Assembly: GCA_900546315.1 (NCBI GenBank)
Contig: URCP01000021.1
Span: forward strand, 1-37,813
Length of the DNA: 37,813 nucleotides
From: an uncultured Eubacteriales bacterium
Lineage (GTDB): Bacteria; Bacillota; Clostridia; Oscillospirales; CAG-272
Reading direction: 5' to 3'
Positions 7,251-15,880 of this stretch are shown here, piece by piece. The notes beneath the pieces are model-generated. The model saw only the letters and a program-made list of their open reading frames with translations. It had not been told where the DNA came from and searched no databases. Position numbers and translations under genes: made by a program. Each line of letters starts with the position of its first letter. Position 1 is the stretch's first letter.

Positions 7251-8735
7251 ATGAAAAGGATAAGATCCGCCGCCGCGCTGTTAATCCTCGCGGCGATGCT
7301 CGCCGGGTGCGGTCAGACGCCGTCGTCCGGGAGTGAGACAACCGACGTGACCGCGCCGTCCGACACGACCGAGGAGGTCACGGAGTATGCCTACCCGTAT
7401 CCCGACACCGGCTACGGCGGGGAGGAATTCGGCATTCTTAACATGGCCGATATGTACACGATGCACTGCGGGATTCTCCGCGACGAGCTGAACGGCGACG
7501 TCCTCAACGACGCCGTCTTCAACCGCAACAAGCTCATCGAGACGAAGTTCGACATAACGCTGAACGAAACGCTCGTCACAGACACTTGGGAGCTGAAGAC
7601 CACCGCCGCTACCGCGCAGAAGTCGATTCTCGCCGGGGACAACGAGTTCGCCGTGATGTTCCTGCCGATAAAGGGCGCGATAGGGCTGATTACCGACGGC
7701 GCGTTCCTCGACCTCGAGACTGTTCCGACGGTTCAGCTTGACCAGCCGTGGTGGTACGACTCCTTCAACCGCGCGATAGAGCTCGGCGGGAAGCTGTACG
7801 GCGCTATGGGCGGCGCTCATCTCTGCATACACGACGCGACGAGAGTTCTTTCCTTCAATGACGACATGATGGAGAGGCTTGGTCTTGACGCTCCGTATGA
7901 TCTTGTGCGTGAAGGCAAATGGACGCTTGACGCGATGAATACCTACCTGACCGCTGCAGCTAACCTGAACGGCGACGACTCCGCCGCGTGGAAGAAGGAC
8001 GGCAAAGTGGTTTACGGTTACTCAAACAACCAGAACGGCATAATAAAATTCCTCCAGGGCTGCGGGGAGAACATAGTGGAGGTAAAGGACGGAAAGCTCA
8101 CTTACACCGCCGGAACCGAACGCTTCTATGACTGCGTCTCCAAGCTCTCGAAGATTTTCACGACCTCTGACGCCAAGGGTATAAACGCTTCGAACGGCGA
8201 CGACTGGAAGGACGACGACGGCAATCCGGGCTATATCCATGTCTTCACGTCCGGACGCGCTCTTTTCAGCGACTGCGAGGTCAACAAGTTCCAGGGCTTC
8301 AGGAAGCTCGACTTTGAATACGGAATCGTGCCGTATCCGAAATATGACGAGGCTCAGAAGACCTACTTCTGCAACACTTGGGAGGGTTCCCCGGCGGCGT
8401 TCATTCCCGTGACCTCGGCGGATTCCGAAAAGGCGGGGCTGATCCTCGACGCTATGGCGTATGAGGGCGAAAGGACGGCCGTTCCCGCTTTCCGCGACTA
8501 CGCGGTTGAGCAGAAGGGACTCCGCAATGAGGATTCCATCGAGATGCTCGCGATTGCCACGCGGAATATCATTCCGGTGTACTACTCCATTTTCGGTATC
8601 AACAGCTCGATCGCCGATCAGGCGGGAACCGACGTCTGGACCGGAACCGCATCCATTTCCTCGAAGGTCGCGTCCTCCGAGACGAAGATCGCCGCGCAGA
8701 TAGCGGAGATCATGGAAAAGTGGTCTGGCGCTTGA
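7251..8735 (+). CDS. Extracellular solute-binding lipoprotein (ABC sugar importer type), orphan
   Basis: A 494-residue lipoprotein: a basic N-terminus, a hydrophobic core and the lipobox MLAGC (Cys about residue 20), then a Thr/Ser/Glu-rich linker. The mature part has features of family 1 extracellular solute-binding proteins of carbohydrate ABC importers: NDAVFNRNKLIETKFDI near the start, LYGAMGGAHL, SFNDDMMERLGLDAPYDLVREGKWTLDAM and a late FIPVTSADSEKAGLILDAM. It would capture an oligosaccharide at the cell surface. No permease or ATPase gene lies nearby, so it must share a transporter encoded elsewhere. AAAGGAGA lies 7 bases before the ATG. It is a single-gene unit with its own promoter and a very strong terminator. 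The ligand is unknown; its position suggests the substrate of the neighbouring sialidase-like operon. Confidence 0.8.
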   Translation: MKRIRSAAALLILAAMLAGCGQTPSSGSETTDVTAPSDTTEEVTEYAYPYPDTGYGGEEFGILNMADMYTMHCGILRDELNGDVLNDAVFNRNKLIETKFDITLNETLVTDTWELKTTAATAQKSILAGDNEFAVMFLPIKGAIGLITDGAFLDLETVPTVQLDQPWWYDSFNRAIELGGKLYGAMGGAHLCIHDATRVLSFNDDMMERLGLDAPYDLVREGKWTLDAMNTYLTAAANLNGDDSAAWKKDGKVVYGYSNNQNGIIKFLQGCGENIVEVKDGKLTYTAGTERFYDCVSKLSKIFTTSDAKGINASNGDDWKDDDGNPGYIHVFTSGRALFSDCEVNKFQGFRKLDFEYGIVPYPKYDEAQKTYFCNTWEGSPAAFIPVTSADSEKAGLILDAMAYEGERTAVPAFRDYAVEQKGLRNEDSIEMLAIATRNIIPVYYSIFGINSSIADQAGTDVWTGTASISSKVASSETKIAAQIAEIMEKWSGA

Positions 8736-8750
8736 CCTGAAATAACATTT

Positions 8751-8788
8751 CCGTGGGACGCGTATCGGCGTTCCGCGGTTTTTTTTTT
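8751..8788 (+). terminator. Strong intrinsic terminator
   Basis: An 11-base-pair stem, 8751-8761 with 8768-8778 (two G-T pairs), is followed by ten consecutive T. Confidence 0.95.
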
Positions 8789-8807
8789 CTGAATTTTCAG
8801 GAATATC

Positions 8808-8836
8808 TTGATTTTTTCGCCGGGTTATGGTATACT
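8808..8836 (+). promoter_or_regulatory. Promoter of the CE15-like esterase gene
   Basis: TTGATT (8808-8813) and TATACT (8831-8836) are 17 bases apart, and the ATG follows 54 bases later. Confidence 0.7.
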
Positions 8837-8890
8837 TTTCTTAACCCACGCGGATTATTCCGTGATATTGAAAAGTGAGGTATATTACAT

Positions 8891-9955
8891 ATGTCATTCA
8901 TAAGCGAGCAACTCGAAAAAAGAAAGCTCCCGCCGCTCGGATTTGAGGGCAGGGACCCGGAGGAGAGACGGAAGGAGCTCGTCGACACTCTCTCCGAACA
9001 CATCTACGGCCGTACGCCGGATTTTGACAGCAAGGTCTCGGCGAAGGTCACATACGCGCATCATGACTGCTTCGCGGGTCACGCAAAGCATTTTCACTAT
9101 GATCTCACCGTAACCACTCCCGGCGGCGATTTCACGTTCCCGCTGAGACTCTCTTACCCGAAGTCAGATAAAAAGGTCCCGCTTATCGTCAGCATAAGCT
9201 TTGACCCGCTGATTCCGAGCGGCTTCACGCCGGATGAGCAGATCTGTGCCAAGGGCGTCGCGCTCGCGAAATTCGTCTACACTGACGTCGCGGCGGACAG
9301 GTATGATGACTGCAAGGAGGGGGTGGCGGCGCTCTTCCCGAGAAAAGAAGGAGCGCGTGATCTCTGGGGCAAGATAGGAATGTGGGCGTGGGCTGCGAGC
9401 CGCGCGCTTGATTTTCTTCTGACTCTCGACCTCTTTGACCCTGAGAGAATCGCCGTTGAGGGACACTCAAGGCTCGGAAAGACCGCTCTCTGGTGCGGCG
9501 CTCAGGACACGAGGTTCAAGTATGTCTTCTCGAACAACGCGGGCTGCTCCGGCGACGCGATAACCCGCGGAAAGAAGGGCGAGGACATCGGATATATCAC
9601 GAAGACCTTCGGCTACTGGTTCTGCGACCGATACAAGGATTATGCCGGCGACGGAATCGAAAAGATGCCGTTCGATCAGCACTGGCTCATCGCGGCTTCA
9701 GCGCCGAGACACGTCGCCGTCGGCGCGTCCTCTCTTGACGAGTGGGCGGACCCGGAGTCTGAGAATCTCTGCTGCGCCGCGGCGTCACCCGCTTGGGAGG
9801 CGTTTGGGAAGCCCGGGTTTGTCGCGCCGGAGGACAGGTTTGTCGGTGTCGACGAGTCTTACTCGGACGGCTACGTCGCGTTCCACAACCGCGAAGGGGA
9901 GCACAGCCCGTGCCTTGCGGACTGGAGAGTTTATACGGACATAATTCTTTCATAA
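8891..9955 (+). CDS. CE15-like (glucuronoyl esterase family) alpha/beta hydrolase
   Basis: A 354-residue alpha/beta hydrolase without signal peptide. The nucleophile is S193 in GHSRLGKTALWCGAQD, the hallmark of bacterial family 15 carbohydrate esterases, whose SR pair forms the oxyanion site. A probable catalytic histidine is H338 in NREGEHSP near the C-terminus. The conserved NNAGCSGDAITRGKKGE segment and the FDQHWLIAASAPR segment also match the family. CE15 enzymes cleave the ester between 4-O-methyl-glucuronic acid of xylan and lignin alcohols, usually outside the cell; a cytoplasmic form would act on imported esterified uronic acid fragments. It is a single-gene unit with its own promoter and terminator. 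Acetyl-xylan esterase-like activity is an alternative. Fold and family are secure; the substrate is not. Confidence 0.75.
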   Translation: MSFISEQLEKRKLPPLGFEGRDPEERRKELVDTLSEHIYGRTPDFDSKVSAKVTYAHHDCFAGHAKHFHYDLTVTTPGGDFTFPLRLSYPKSDKKVPLIVSISFDPLIPSGFTPDEQICAKGVALAKFVYTDVAADRYDDCKEGVAALFPRKEGARDLWGKIGMWAWAASRALDFLLTLDLFDPERIAVEGHSRLGKTALWCGAQDTRFKYVFSNNAGCSGDAITRGKKGEDIGYITKTFGYWFCDRYKDYAGDGIEKMPFDQHWLIAASAPRHVAVGASSLDEWADPESENLCCAAASPAWEAFGKPGFVAPEDRFVGVDESYSDGYVAFHNREGEHSPCLADWRVYTDIILS

Positions 9956-9965
9956 ATAAGACATT

Positions 9966-10000
9966 AAAAGCGGGAGATAAGCGTCATGCCTCCCGCTTTT
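9966..10000 (+). terminator. Terminator after the esterase gene
   Basis: AAAAGCGGGAG (9966-9976) pairs perfectly with CTCCCGCTTTT (9990-10000). The U-rich side serves as the tail. It could act in both directions. Confidence 0.85.
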
Positions 10001-10152
10001 CTCTGTTTTTACACGCTTTTTCTGACAGATCGCAAAATCAGCGTAATATACAAAAAAACGATATTGATTTATCTATAATAACGAAGCCTTATATCGCTTC
10101 CGTTACAGGCTCCTTACACGGATAACGCACACCCGCGAAATGTAAAACCGCT

Positions 10153-10183
10153 GTCATATTCCACTCCTCCCGCTGCATATGAT
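10153..10183 (+). promoter_or_regulatory. Sigma-E-like sporulation promoter of spoIIID
   Basis: GTCATATT (10153-10160) and CATATGAT (10176-10183), 15 bases apart, resemble the sigma-E elements GTCATATT and CATACAnT of Bacillus and Clostridium. They lie about 40 bases before the spoIIID start. In B. subtilis spoIIID is transcribed by sigma-E in the mother cell, so the match is biologically coherent. Confidence 0.6.
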
Positions 10184-10220
10184 GTTATGGAAATCGTGAA
10201 CCCGAAACGGAGTGAACGCC

Positions 10221-10490
10221 TTGAAAATCGACAGCGACGAGCGGCCGCGCCTTTTAGCGCAGTACCTGACAGAGCATGACAGCACGGTCAGAGCGACCGC
10301 CGCGGTCTTCGGGGTCAGCAAGTCCACCGTGCACAAGGATCTGACGTCGAGACTGATGCGCATCGACCCGGTCCTCTGCGCCGCCGCGGAAAAAGTGCTC
10401 GAGAAGAACAAATCCGAAAGACACCTGCGCGGGGGCAACGCCACGAAGCTGAAATACGAGACCGCAAAACGTCTAAAAATGCAAAAGTAA
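10221..10490 (+). CDS. spoIIID: Sporulation transcriptional regulator SpoIIID
   Basis: A small mother-cell DNA-binding regulator that turns sporulation genes on or off during engulfment. The diagnostic blocks are STVRATAAVFGVSKSTVHKDLTSRL, read here as TVRATAAVFGVSKSTVHKDL (helix-turn-helix), and RHLRGGNATKLKYETAKR (C-terminal helix); both match SpoIIID almost residue for residue. The chosen start is the TTG at 10221: GGAGTG lies 6-8 bases upstream, and this start gives the same distance to the conserved ER pair as in the B. subtilis protein. A GTG at 10212 would add three residues but has no well-placed ribosome site. It sits alone between a sigma-E-like promoter and a terminator. Its presence marks a spore-forming lineage, though not proof that this strain sporulates. 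Confidence 0.92.
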   Translation: MKIDSDERPRLLAQYLTEHDSTVRATAAVFGVSKSTVHKDLTSRLMRIDPVLCAAAEKVLEKNKSERHLRGGNATKLKYETAKRLKMQK

Positions 10491-10515
10491 ATTGTGCAGA
10501 GTATACATAAAACAC

Positions 10516-10539
10516 TGAGCGCGACGCGCTCATTTTTTT
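10516..10539 (+). terminator. Terminator of spoIIID
   Basis: TGAGCGC (10516-10522) pairs perfectly with GCGCTCA (10526-10532) around a 3-base loop, and seven T follow. Confidence 0.9.
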
Positions 10540-10560
10540 ATTCAACCTAATGAATTTCTA

Positions 10561-10589
10561 TTTACACGGACACATTTTTGTTGTATAAT
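10561..10589 (+). promoter_or_regulatory. Promoter of the recQ-like gene
   Basis: TTTACA (10561-10566) and TATAAT (10584-10589) are spaced by 17 bases, 38 bases before the GTG start. Confidence 0.75.
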
Positions 10590-10627
10590 ATATAGTAGAT
10601 GGATCTTTACCGGAGGGAGGTGTAAAA

Positions 10628-12465
10628 GTGGATGAAAAATTATCGGTGCTGAAGAGATATTTCGGCTATTCCTCCTTCCGCGGCGGGCAGGAGAAGATAA
10701 TCGACAGCATTCTCTCCGGCAGGGACGTGATGGCGGTCATGCCGACCGGCTCCGGTAAGTCGGTGTGCTATCAGATACCAGCGATAATGCTTCCCGGGAT
10801 AACTCTCGTCGTGTCGCCGCTTATCTCGCTGATGAAGGATCAGGTCGGGACGCTGAATCAGCGCGGGGTGCGCGCGGCTTATCTCAACAGCTCTCTGACG
10901 CCGGGGCAGTATTCGCTCGCGCTGAGAAGGGCGTCCGAGGGAGCCTATAAGATATAATATACGTCGCGCCCGAGAGGCTCGCGACCGAGAGCTTCCTTTC
11001 CTTCGCGATGAGGGCTCCGATATCGCTTCTGGCGGTCGACGAGGCGCACTGTGTGTCGCAGTGGGGGCATGATTTCAGACCGAGCTACACGAATATCGGG
11101 AAGTTCGCGGACTCTCTCCCGGGGCGTCCGGTGATGGCGGCGTTCACGGCTACGGCGACCGACGCGGTGAAGAAGGATGTACACGATGTGCTGGGGCTTC
11201 ATGACCCGTTTGAGATAACGACCGGCTTTGACCGACCGAACCTGTATTTCGGCGTTATCCGCACCTCCGACCAGTTCACGAGGCTCGAGGAGTATCTGGA
11301 CCGCAACCGCGGGAAGTCCGGCATAATCTACACGATGACAAGAAAGACCGCGGATAAGCTCCACGACAGGCTGACGGTCGATGGTTTCCCGAACGCGGTA
11401 TACCACGCCGGGCTCAGTGAGAAGGCAAGGGCTGAGAATCAGGACGATTTCATCAGCGACCGCAGACAGCTCATGGTCGCGACCAACGCTTTCGGAATGG
11501 GGATAGACAAGCCGGATATCTCGTTCATCGTCCACTACAATATGCCGCTCTCGATGGAGGGCTACTATCAGGAGGCGGGCAGAGCGGGACGCGACGGGGG
11601 CGCCGCCGAGTGCATACTCTTTTACTCGCCCGCGGACATCAGAACCGCGAAGTTCCTGATCGAAAACGCCGCCGACGACGCCGACGCCCCGCCCGAGGAG
11701 AGGGAAGCGGCAAAGAAACGCAAATACGAAAAGCTCGCGGATATGATAAAATACTGCGAGTCGGACGACTGCCTGCGCTCTTACATACTGAGATATTTCG
11801 GCGAGGAGCCGGAGAAGAAGGAGTGCGGGAACTGCTCGGTCTGCGACGGGGACTACGAGAAGGTCGACGTGACGCGGATTGTCCGCGCGGTTTACCTCGC
11901 CGTTTACGCGACCGGCGAGCGGTTCGGGGCGTCGTTCATAACCGACTTCCTGCACGGGGACGACACAGAGAGGATGATACGAGGCGGGTACAGCGAGATG
12001 AGCGGCTTCGCGATACTCTCGGATATACCGCCGGGGAAGATACGGGACGTGATAGAGCGGCTCATCGATCTCGATTACCTGAAGCGGCTGTCGGCGGATT
12101 ACCCGATACTGACGCTGACCGACGAGTTCGACGCGTTCTTCCACGACAAGCGCGCCGCCGTCATGAAGATGCGGGCGGAAAAGAAAAAGACAACGGCTCT
12201 GGCGAGGAATATTCCGCCGAGAGTTCCGGAGGGCGCGGGCTCGGAGTTGTACGAAAAGCTCAGGAGCTGGCGTCGTGACGCGGCGGGAAGGCGCGGGATA
12301 CCGGCGTACAGCATAATGACCGACTCGACGATGCGCCTTGTCGCGGCGGAAAAGCCCGCGGACATAAGGGAGCTCTCGATGATACGCGGAATGAGCTTCG
12401 AGGTCGCGAAGCGTTACGGACGTGACATACTCGGGATACTCGGTACGGGACGGAAAACGAGATAA
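10628..12465 (+). pseudogene. recQ: RecQ-family DNA helicase, broken by a 2-base insertion
   Basis: A 3'-to-5' DNA helicase used in recombination repair, in two frames. The first part (10628-10957, 109 residues) holds the Q-motif region, Walker A TGSGKS (residues 40-45) and SPLISLMKDQ, then stops. The second frame resumes at once with YVAPERL (10960 on) and holds the DEAH box in VDEAHCVSQWGHDFRPSY, the helicase C domain ending QEAGRAGRDG, the four-cysteine zinc site (CLRSYILRYF...CGNCSVC) and a C-terminal HRDC domain. At 10952-10955 the sequence reads ATAT where a single AT would give the family's usual KIIYVAPERL, so an AT duplication is the simplest cause. Repaired, it would be about 611 residues, a normal RecQ length. 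The GTG start follows an AGGGAGGTG ribosome site. An internal ATG at 11008 would give a fragment lacking Walker A. A sequencing error is the main alternative. Confidence 0.85.
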
Positions 12466-12524
12466 TCACCGCGCCCTTTGCAGGATATCGGCGGGAAACG
12501 ACACGATACGCGGGCGGAACATGA

Positions 12525-12530
12525 TATAAT
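12525..12530 (+). promoter_or_regulatory. Possible -10 element of the glycogen operon
   Basis: A perfect TATAAT lies 41 bases before the glgB start. No convincing -35 hexamer is visible at 16-18 bases upstream, so the promoter may depend on an activator. Confidence 0.35.
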
Positions 12531-12571
12531 TATTCACGAAGTAAAAAATCACAGGAAAGGCAAGGTCTGAA

Positions 12572-14584
12572 ATGCAGAAGGAAACGAATAGCGGCAACAC
12601 TAACCTTCCGGAGACAGGAGATCAGGCGGCGTTCTATTTTCATCAGGGAACGAGCACGCACGCTTACGATTACCTCGGCTGTCACCTCTCGCGGGACGGA
12701 GATAAGTATCTCTACACGTTCAGGGTGTGGGCGCCGAACGCTCTCTCGGTCTCGGTTGTCGGCGACTTCAATGGCTGGGACGCCGGAAACGCGCCGATGG
12801 TCAGGGTCACGAAGATGGGCGTGTGGGAATACACGCTTGAGAGCGGCAAATCGCTTGACGGCGGGAACTACAAGTATTCGGTGACGTCGGAGAGCGGCAC
12901 TCACCTTAAAGCCGATCCCTACGCGTTCTGGTCCGAGACGCTGAAGGGCACCGCGTCGAAGATATACGACCCGACGCAGTTCAGGTGGAGCGATTCCCTC
13001 TGGCGCGCGAGACGTATGCAGACAGTTGCTGGTAAGGGCTCGCGATCAAAGAGACGGGAGTTTTTCAGCGCGCCGATGAATATATATGAGATGCACCTCG
13101 GCTCATGGAGGACGAGAAACGGCGAGACGACGAAGGACGGGAAGAATTACCTGACCTACCGTGAAATAGCGGACGAGCTCGCGCCTTATCTGAAGCAGAT
13201 GGGATACACTCACGTCGAGCTGATGCCGGTGATGGAGCACCCGTTTGACGGCTCGTGGGGCTATCAGGTGTGCGGCTACTACGCACCGACTTCGAGATAC
13301 GGAAAGCCGGAGGACTTCAAGTACTTCATAAACAAGCTCCACTCGGTCGGCATCGGGGTAATCCTCGACTGGGTTCCGGCGCACTTCCCGAAGGACGAGC
13401 ACGGGCTTTATGAGTTCGACGGCGGACCGCTCTACGAGTATCAGGGAAAGGACAGGATGGAGCACAAGGTCTGGGGAACAAGGTTCTTCGACGTCGCGAG
13501 AAACGAGGTCGAGAGCTTCCTCATATCGAACGCGCTGTTCTGGCTCCGCGAGTATCACGCGGACGGATTGAGAGTGGACGCCGTGGCATCAATGCTCTAC
13601 CTCGACTACGACAGACAGCCCGGCGAGTGGATACCGAACAAGGATGGCGGAAACCAGAATCTCGAGGCGATAGCGTTCTTCCAGAAGCTCAACACGACGC
13701 TCTTCGCGGAGTTCCCGGACGCGCTGATGATAGCCGAGGAGTCGACCGCGTGGCCTATGGTGACAAAGCCGGTCTCGGACGGAGGACTCGGGTTCAACTT
13801 CAAGTGGAACATGGGCTGGGCGAACGACACATTCGATTACGTTGAGACCGACCCGGTTTACAGAAAATTCAAACACGACAAGCTGACCTTCCCGATGATG
13901 TACTCGCTGAACGAGAACTACATACTCCCGGTATCGCATGACGAGGTCGTACACGGGAAGCGCTCGCTGCTTGACAAGATGTTCGGCGACTACAACGAGA
14001 AGTTCGCGGGGGACAGACTGTTCATGGCGTATCAGATCTGCCATCCGGGAAAGAAGCTGATGTTCATGGGGCAGGAGTACGGACAGTTCCGCGAGTGGGA
14101 CTACGAGAACCAGCTTGAGTGGTTCATGCTCGATTTCGATATGCACTCGAAGCTCCGCGGGTTCGTCATGGCGCTCAACCGGTTCTATCTCGAGAACCGC
14201 GAGCTGTGGGATCTCGACTTCTCCTGGGACGGCTTCGAGTGGATTTACCCGGATATGTCCGACCTCAACATCATAGCTTTCAGGCGTATGGACAAGAAGG
14301 GAAACGAGCTTGTGATGGCGTTCAATTTCTCGCCGGTGACGAGATACGGGTTCGAGATAAAGCCGCTGACCCACGCGAGATACATCGAGGCGTTCTCGAC
14401 TGACGACGAGGCTTTCGGCGGCTCGGGCATCAGAAATCAGGGCGCGCTCGACGCCGTTCTGTACGACGCGGACGACGGCGGGAAAGAGGACTCGCCGGTG
14501 AAGAGAAGTCTCACGATCGATCTTCCGGGGCTCTCCTCGGTGATACTGAAGCCGGTCGGCAGAGCCGTGAGAAAGACGCTCTGA
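12572..14584 (+). CDS. glgB: 1,4-alpha-glucan branching enzyme
   Basis: Cuts alpha-1,4 glucan chains and reattaches them by alpha-1,6 bonds to branch glycogen in the cytoplasm. The 670-residue protein has an N-terminal CBM48 domain (FRVWAPNALSVSVVGDFNGW), then the GH13 barrel with YEMHLGSW, ELMPVMEHPFDGSWGYQ and VILDWVPAHFP. Catalytic residues are D336 (GLRVDAVASML), E389 (MIAEES) and D457 (PVSHDEVVHGKRSL); their spacings of 53 and 68 residues are the same as for E. coli GlgB D405, E458 and D526. A C-terminal beta domain completes the fold. An AGGAAAGG-like ribosome site precedes the ATG. It is the first gene of a six-gene glycogen cluster, all on the plus strand. Confidence 0.96.
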   Translation: MQKETNSGNTNLPETGDQAAFYFHQGTSTHAYDYLGCHLSRDGDKYLYTFRVWAPNALSVSVVGDFNGWDAGNAPMVRVTKMGVWEYTLESGKSLDGGNYKYSVTSESGTHLKADPYAFWSETLKGTASKIYDPTQFRWSDSLWRARRMQTVAGKGSRSKRREFFSAPMNIYEMHLGSWRTRNGETTKDGKNYLTYREIADELAPYLKQMGYTHVELMPVMEHPFDGSWGYQVCGYYAPTSRYGKPEDFKYFINKLHSVGIGVILDWVPAHFPKDEHGLYEFDGGPLYEYQGKDRMEHKVWGTRFFDVARNEVESFLISNALFWLREYHADGLRVDAVASMLYLDYDRQPGEWIPNKDGGNQNLEAIAFFQKLNTTLFAEFPDALMIAEESTAWPMVTKPVSDGGLGFNFKWNMGWANDTFDYVETDPVYRKFKHDKLTFPMMYSLNENYILPVSHDEVVHGKRSLLDKMFGDYNEKFAGDRLFMAYQICHPGKKLMFMGQEYGQFREWDYENQLEWFMLDFDMHSKLRGFVMALNRFYLENRELWDLDFSWDGFEWIYPDMSDLNIIAFRRMDKKGNELVMAFNFSPVTRYGFEIKPLTHARYIEAFSTDDEAFGGSGIRNQGALDAVLYDADDGGKEDSPVKRSLTIDLPGLSSVILKPVGRAVRKTL

Positions 14585-14656
14585 CGAAAACAAAAAACGT
14601 GACATGACCGTCAGATGGCGGTGTGATATATATATTTTTCAGGAGGTTCCATCGGT

Positions 14657-15862
14657 ATGTACAACAAGAAAGAATGCGTGGCAATGCTCCTTGCCGGAGG
14701 ACAGGGAAGCAGGCTCTATACACTGACCGAGAAGACGGCGAAGCCCGCCGTCCCGTTCGGCGCGAAATACCGGATAATAGATTTCACCCTCTCGAACTGT
14801 GTCAACTCCGGGATAGACACGGTCGGCGTGCTGACACAGTATCAGCCGCTCGTGCTCAACGAATATATAGGCAACGGTCAGCCGTGGGATCTTGACCGCA
14901 TGAACGGCGGCGTCATGGTTCTCCCGCCGTATCAGGGCTCGAAGTCGGCGGACTGGTACAAGGGCACGGCGAACGCCATTTACCAGAACATGAACTTCAT
15001 CAACCGCTACGACCCGGATTATGTGCTGATTCTCTCGGGCGACCATATCTACAAGATGGATTATTCGGCTATGCTCGAGTACCACAAGAAGATGGGCGCG
15101 GCGGCGACAATCGCGGTGATAAACGTCCCGCTCGAGCAGGCGTCGAGATTCGGCATCATGAACACTGACGAGGACGGCAGGATAATCGAGTTCGAGGAGA
15201 AGCCGAAGCAGCCGAAGAGCACCAAAGCGTCGATGGGCATCTACATATTCAACCGCCGCGTCCTCGCCGAATACCTCGAGGCGGACGAGAAGGACCCGAA
15301 ATCCTCGAAGGACTTCGGAAAGAACATCATCCCGGCAATGCTCGCGAGCGGAGAGAGAATGTTCGCCTACGAGTTCTCCGGCTACTGGAAGGACGTCGGG
15401 ACCGTGCAGAGCCTCTGGGAGGCTAACATGGACCTTCTCGGCGACGATCCGGTGTTCAACCTCTATGACGACGACTGGCGCATCTATTCGAGGAGCGAGA
15501 TCAGACCCCCGCACTATATAGGCATGAACGGCAAGGTCGCGAACTCGCTGATATCGCAGGGCTGCGAGATAGACGGCATTGTCGAGAACTCGGTTCTGTT
15601 CGGCGGCGTCAAGGTCGCGCGCGGGGCTTATATACGCAATTCGATCATCATGCAGGACACGGTGGTGCGCGAGGGCGCTTCGGTCTACTATTCGATAGTT
15701 GACGGAGACACGGAGATCGGTGCGGGAGCAGTCGTCGGCGAAGCCATGGAGAAGGGCGGGAAGATCACCCTTGTCGGCTCCGACCTGAAAATCCCGCACG
15801 GCGGCGTCATAAAGGCCGGCGAGATGGTCAACGCGCAGTACCTCGAAGAGCACAGAATATAA
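14657..15862 (+). CDS. glgC: Glucose-1-phosphate adenylyltransferase, catalytic subunit
   Basis: Makes ADP-glucose from ATP and glucose-1-phosphate, the committed step of glycogen synthesis. The 401-residue protein opens with the nucleotide-binding loop MLLAGGQGSRLYTLTEKTAKP, seen here as LAGGQGSRL plus KTAKPAVPFG, followed by YRIIDFTLSNCVNSGI, LPPYQGSKSADWYKGTANA, LSGDHIYKMDY and FEEKPKQPKS. The C-terminal third is a left-handed beta-helix that carries the hexapeptide pattern (for example NSIIMQDTVVREGA) used for oligomerisation. AGGAGG lies upstream of the ATG. It precedes glgD by 18 bases; in Firmicutes the two usually form a GlgC-GlgD complex. Confidence 0.96.
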   Translation: MYNKKECVAMLLAGGQGSRLYTLTEKTAKPAVPFGAKYRIIDFTLSNCVNSGIDTVGVLTQYQPLVLNEYIGNGQPWDLDRMNGGVMVLPPYQGSKSADWYKGTANAIYQNMNFINRYDPDYVLILSGDHIYKMDYSAMLEYHKKMGAAATIAVINVPLEQASRFGIMNTDEDGRIIEFEEKPKQPKSTKASMGIYIFNRRVLAEYLEADEKDPKSSKDFGKNIIPAMLASGERMFAYEFSGYWKDVGTVQSLWEANMDLLGDDPVFNLYDDDWRIYSRSEIRPPHYIGMNGKVANSLISQGCEIDGIVENSVLFGGVKVARGAYIRNSIIMQDTVVREGASVYYSIVDGDTEIGAGAVVGEAMEKGGKITLVGSDLKIPHGGVIKAGEMVNAQYLEEHRI

Positions 15863-15880
15863 GGCGAAAGGAATTTGAAG

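Noticed and set aside
10945..10965. Programmed ribosomal frameshifting in recQ
   Set aside because: No X-XXY-YYZ slippery heptamer or downstream pseudoknot is apparent, and the AT duplication explains the shift directly.
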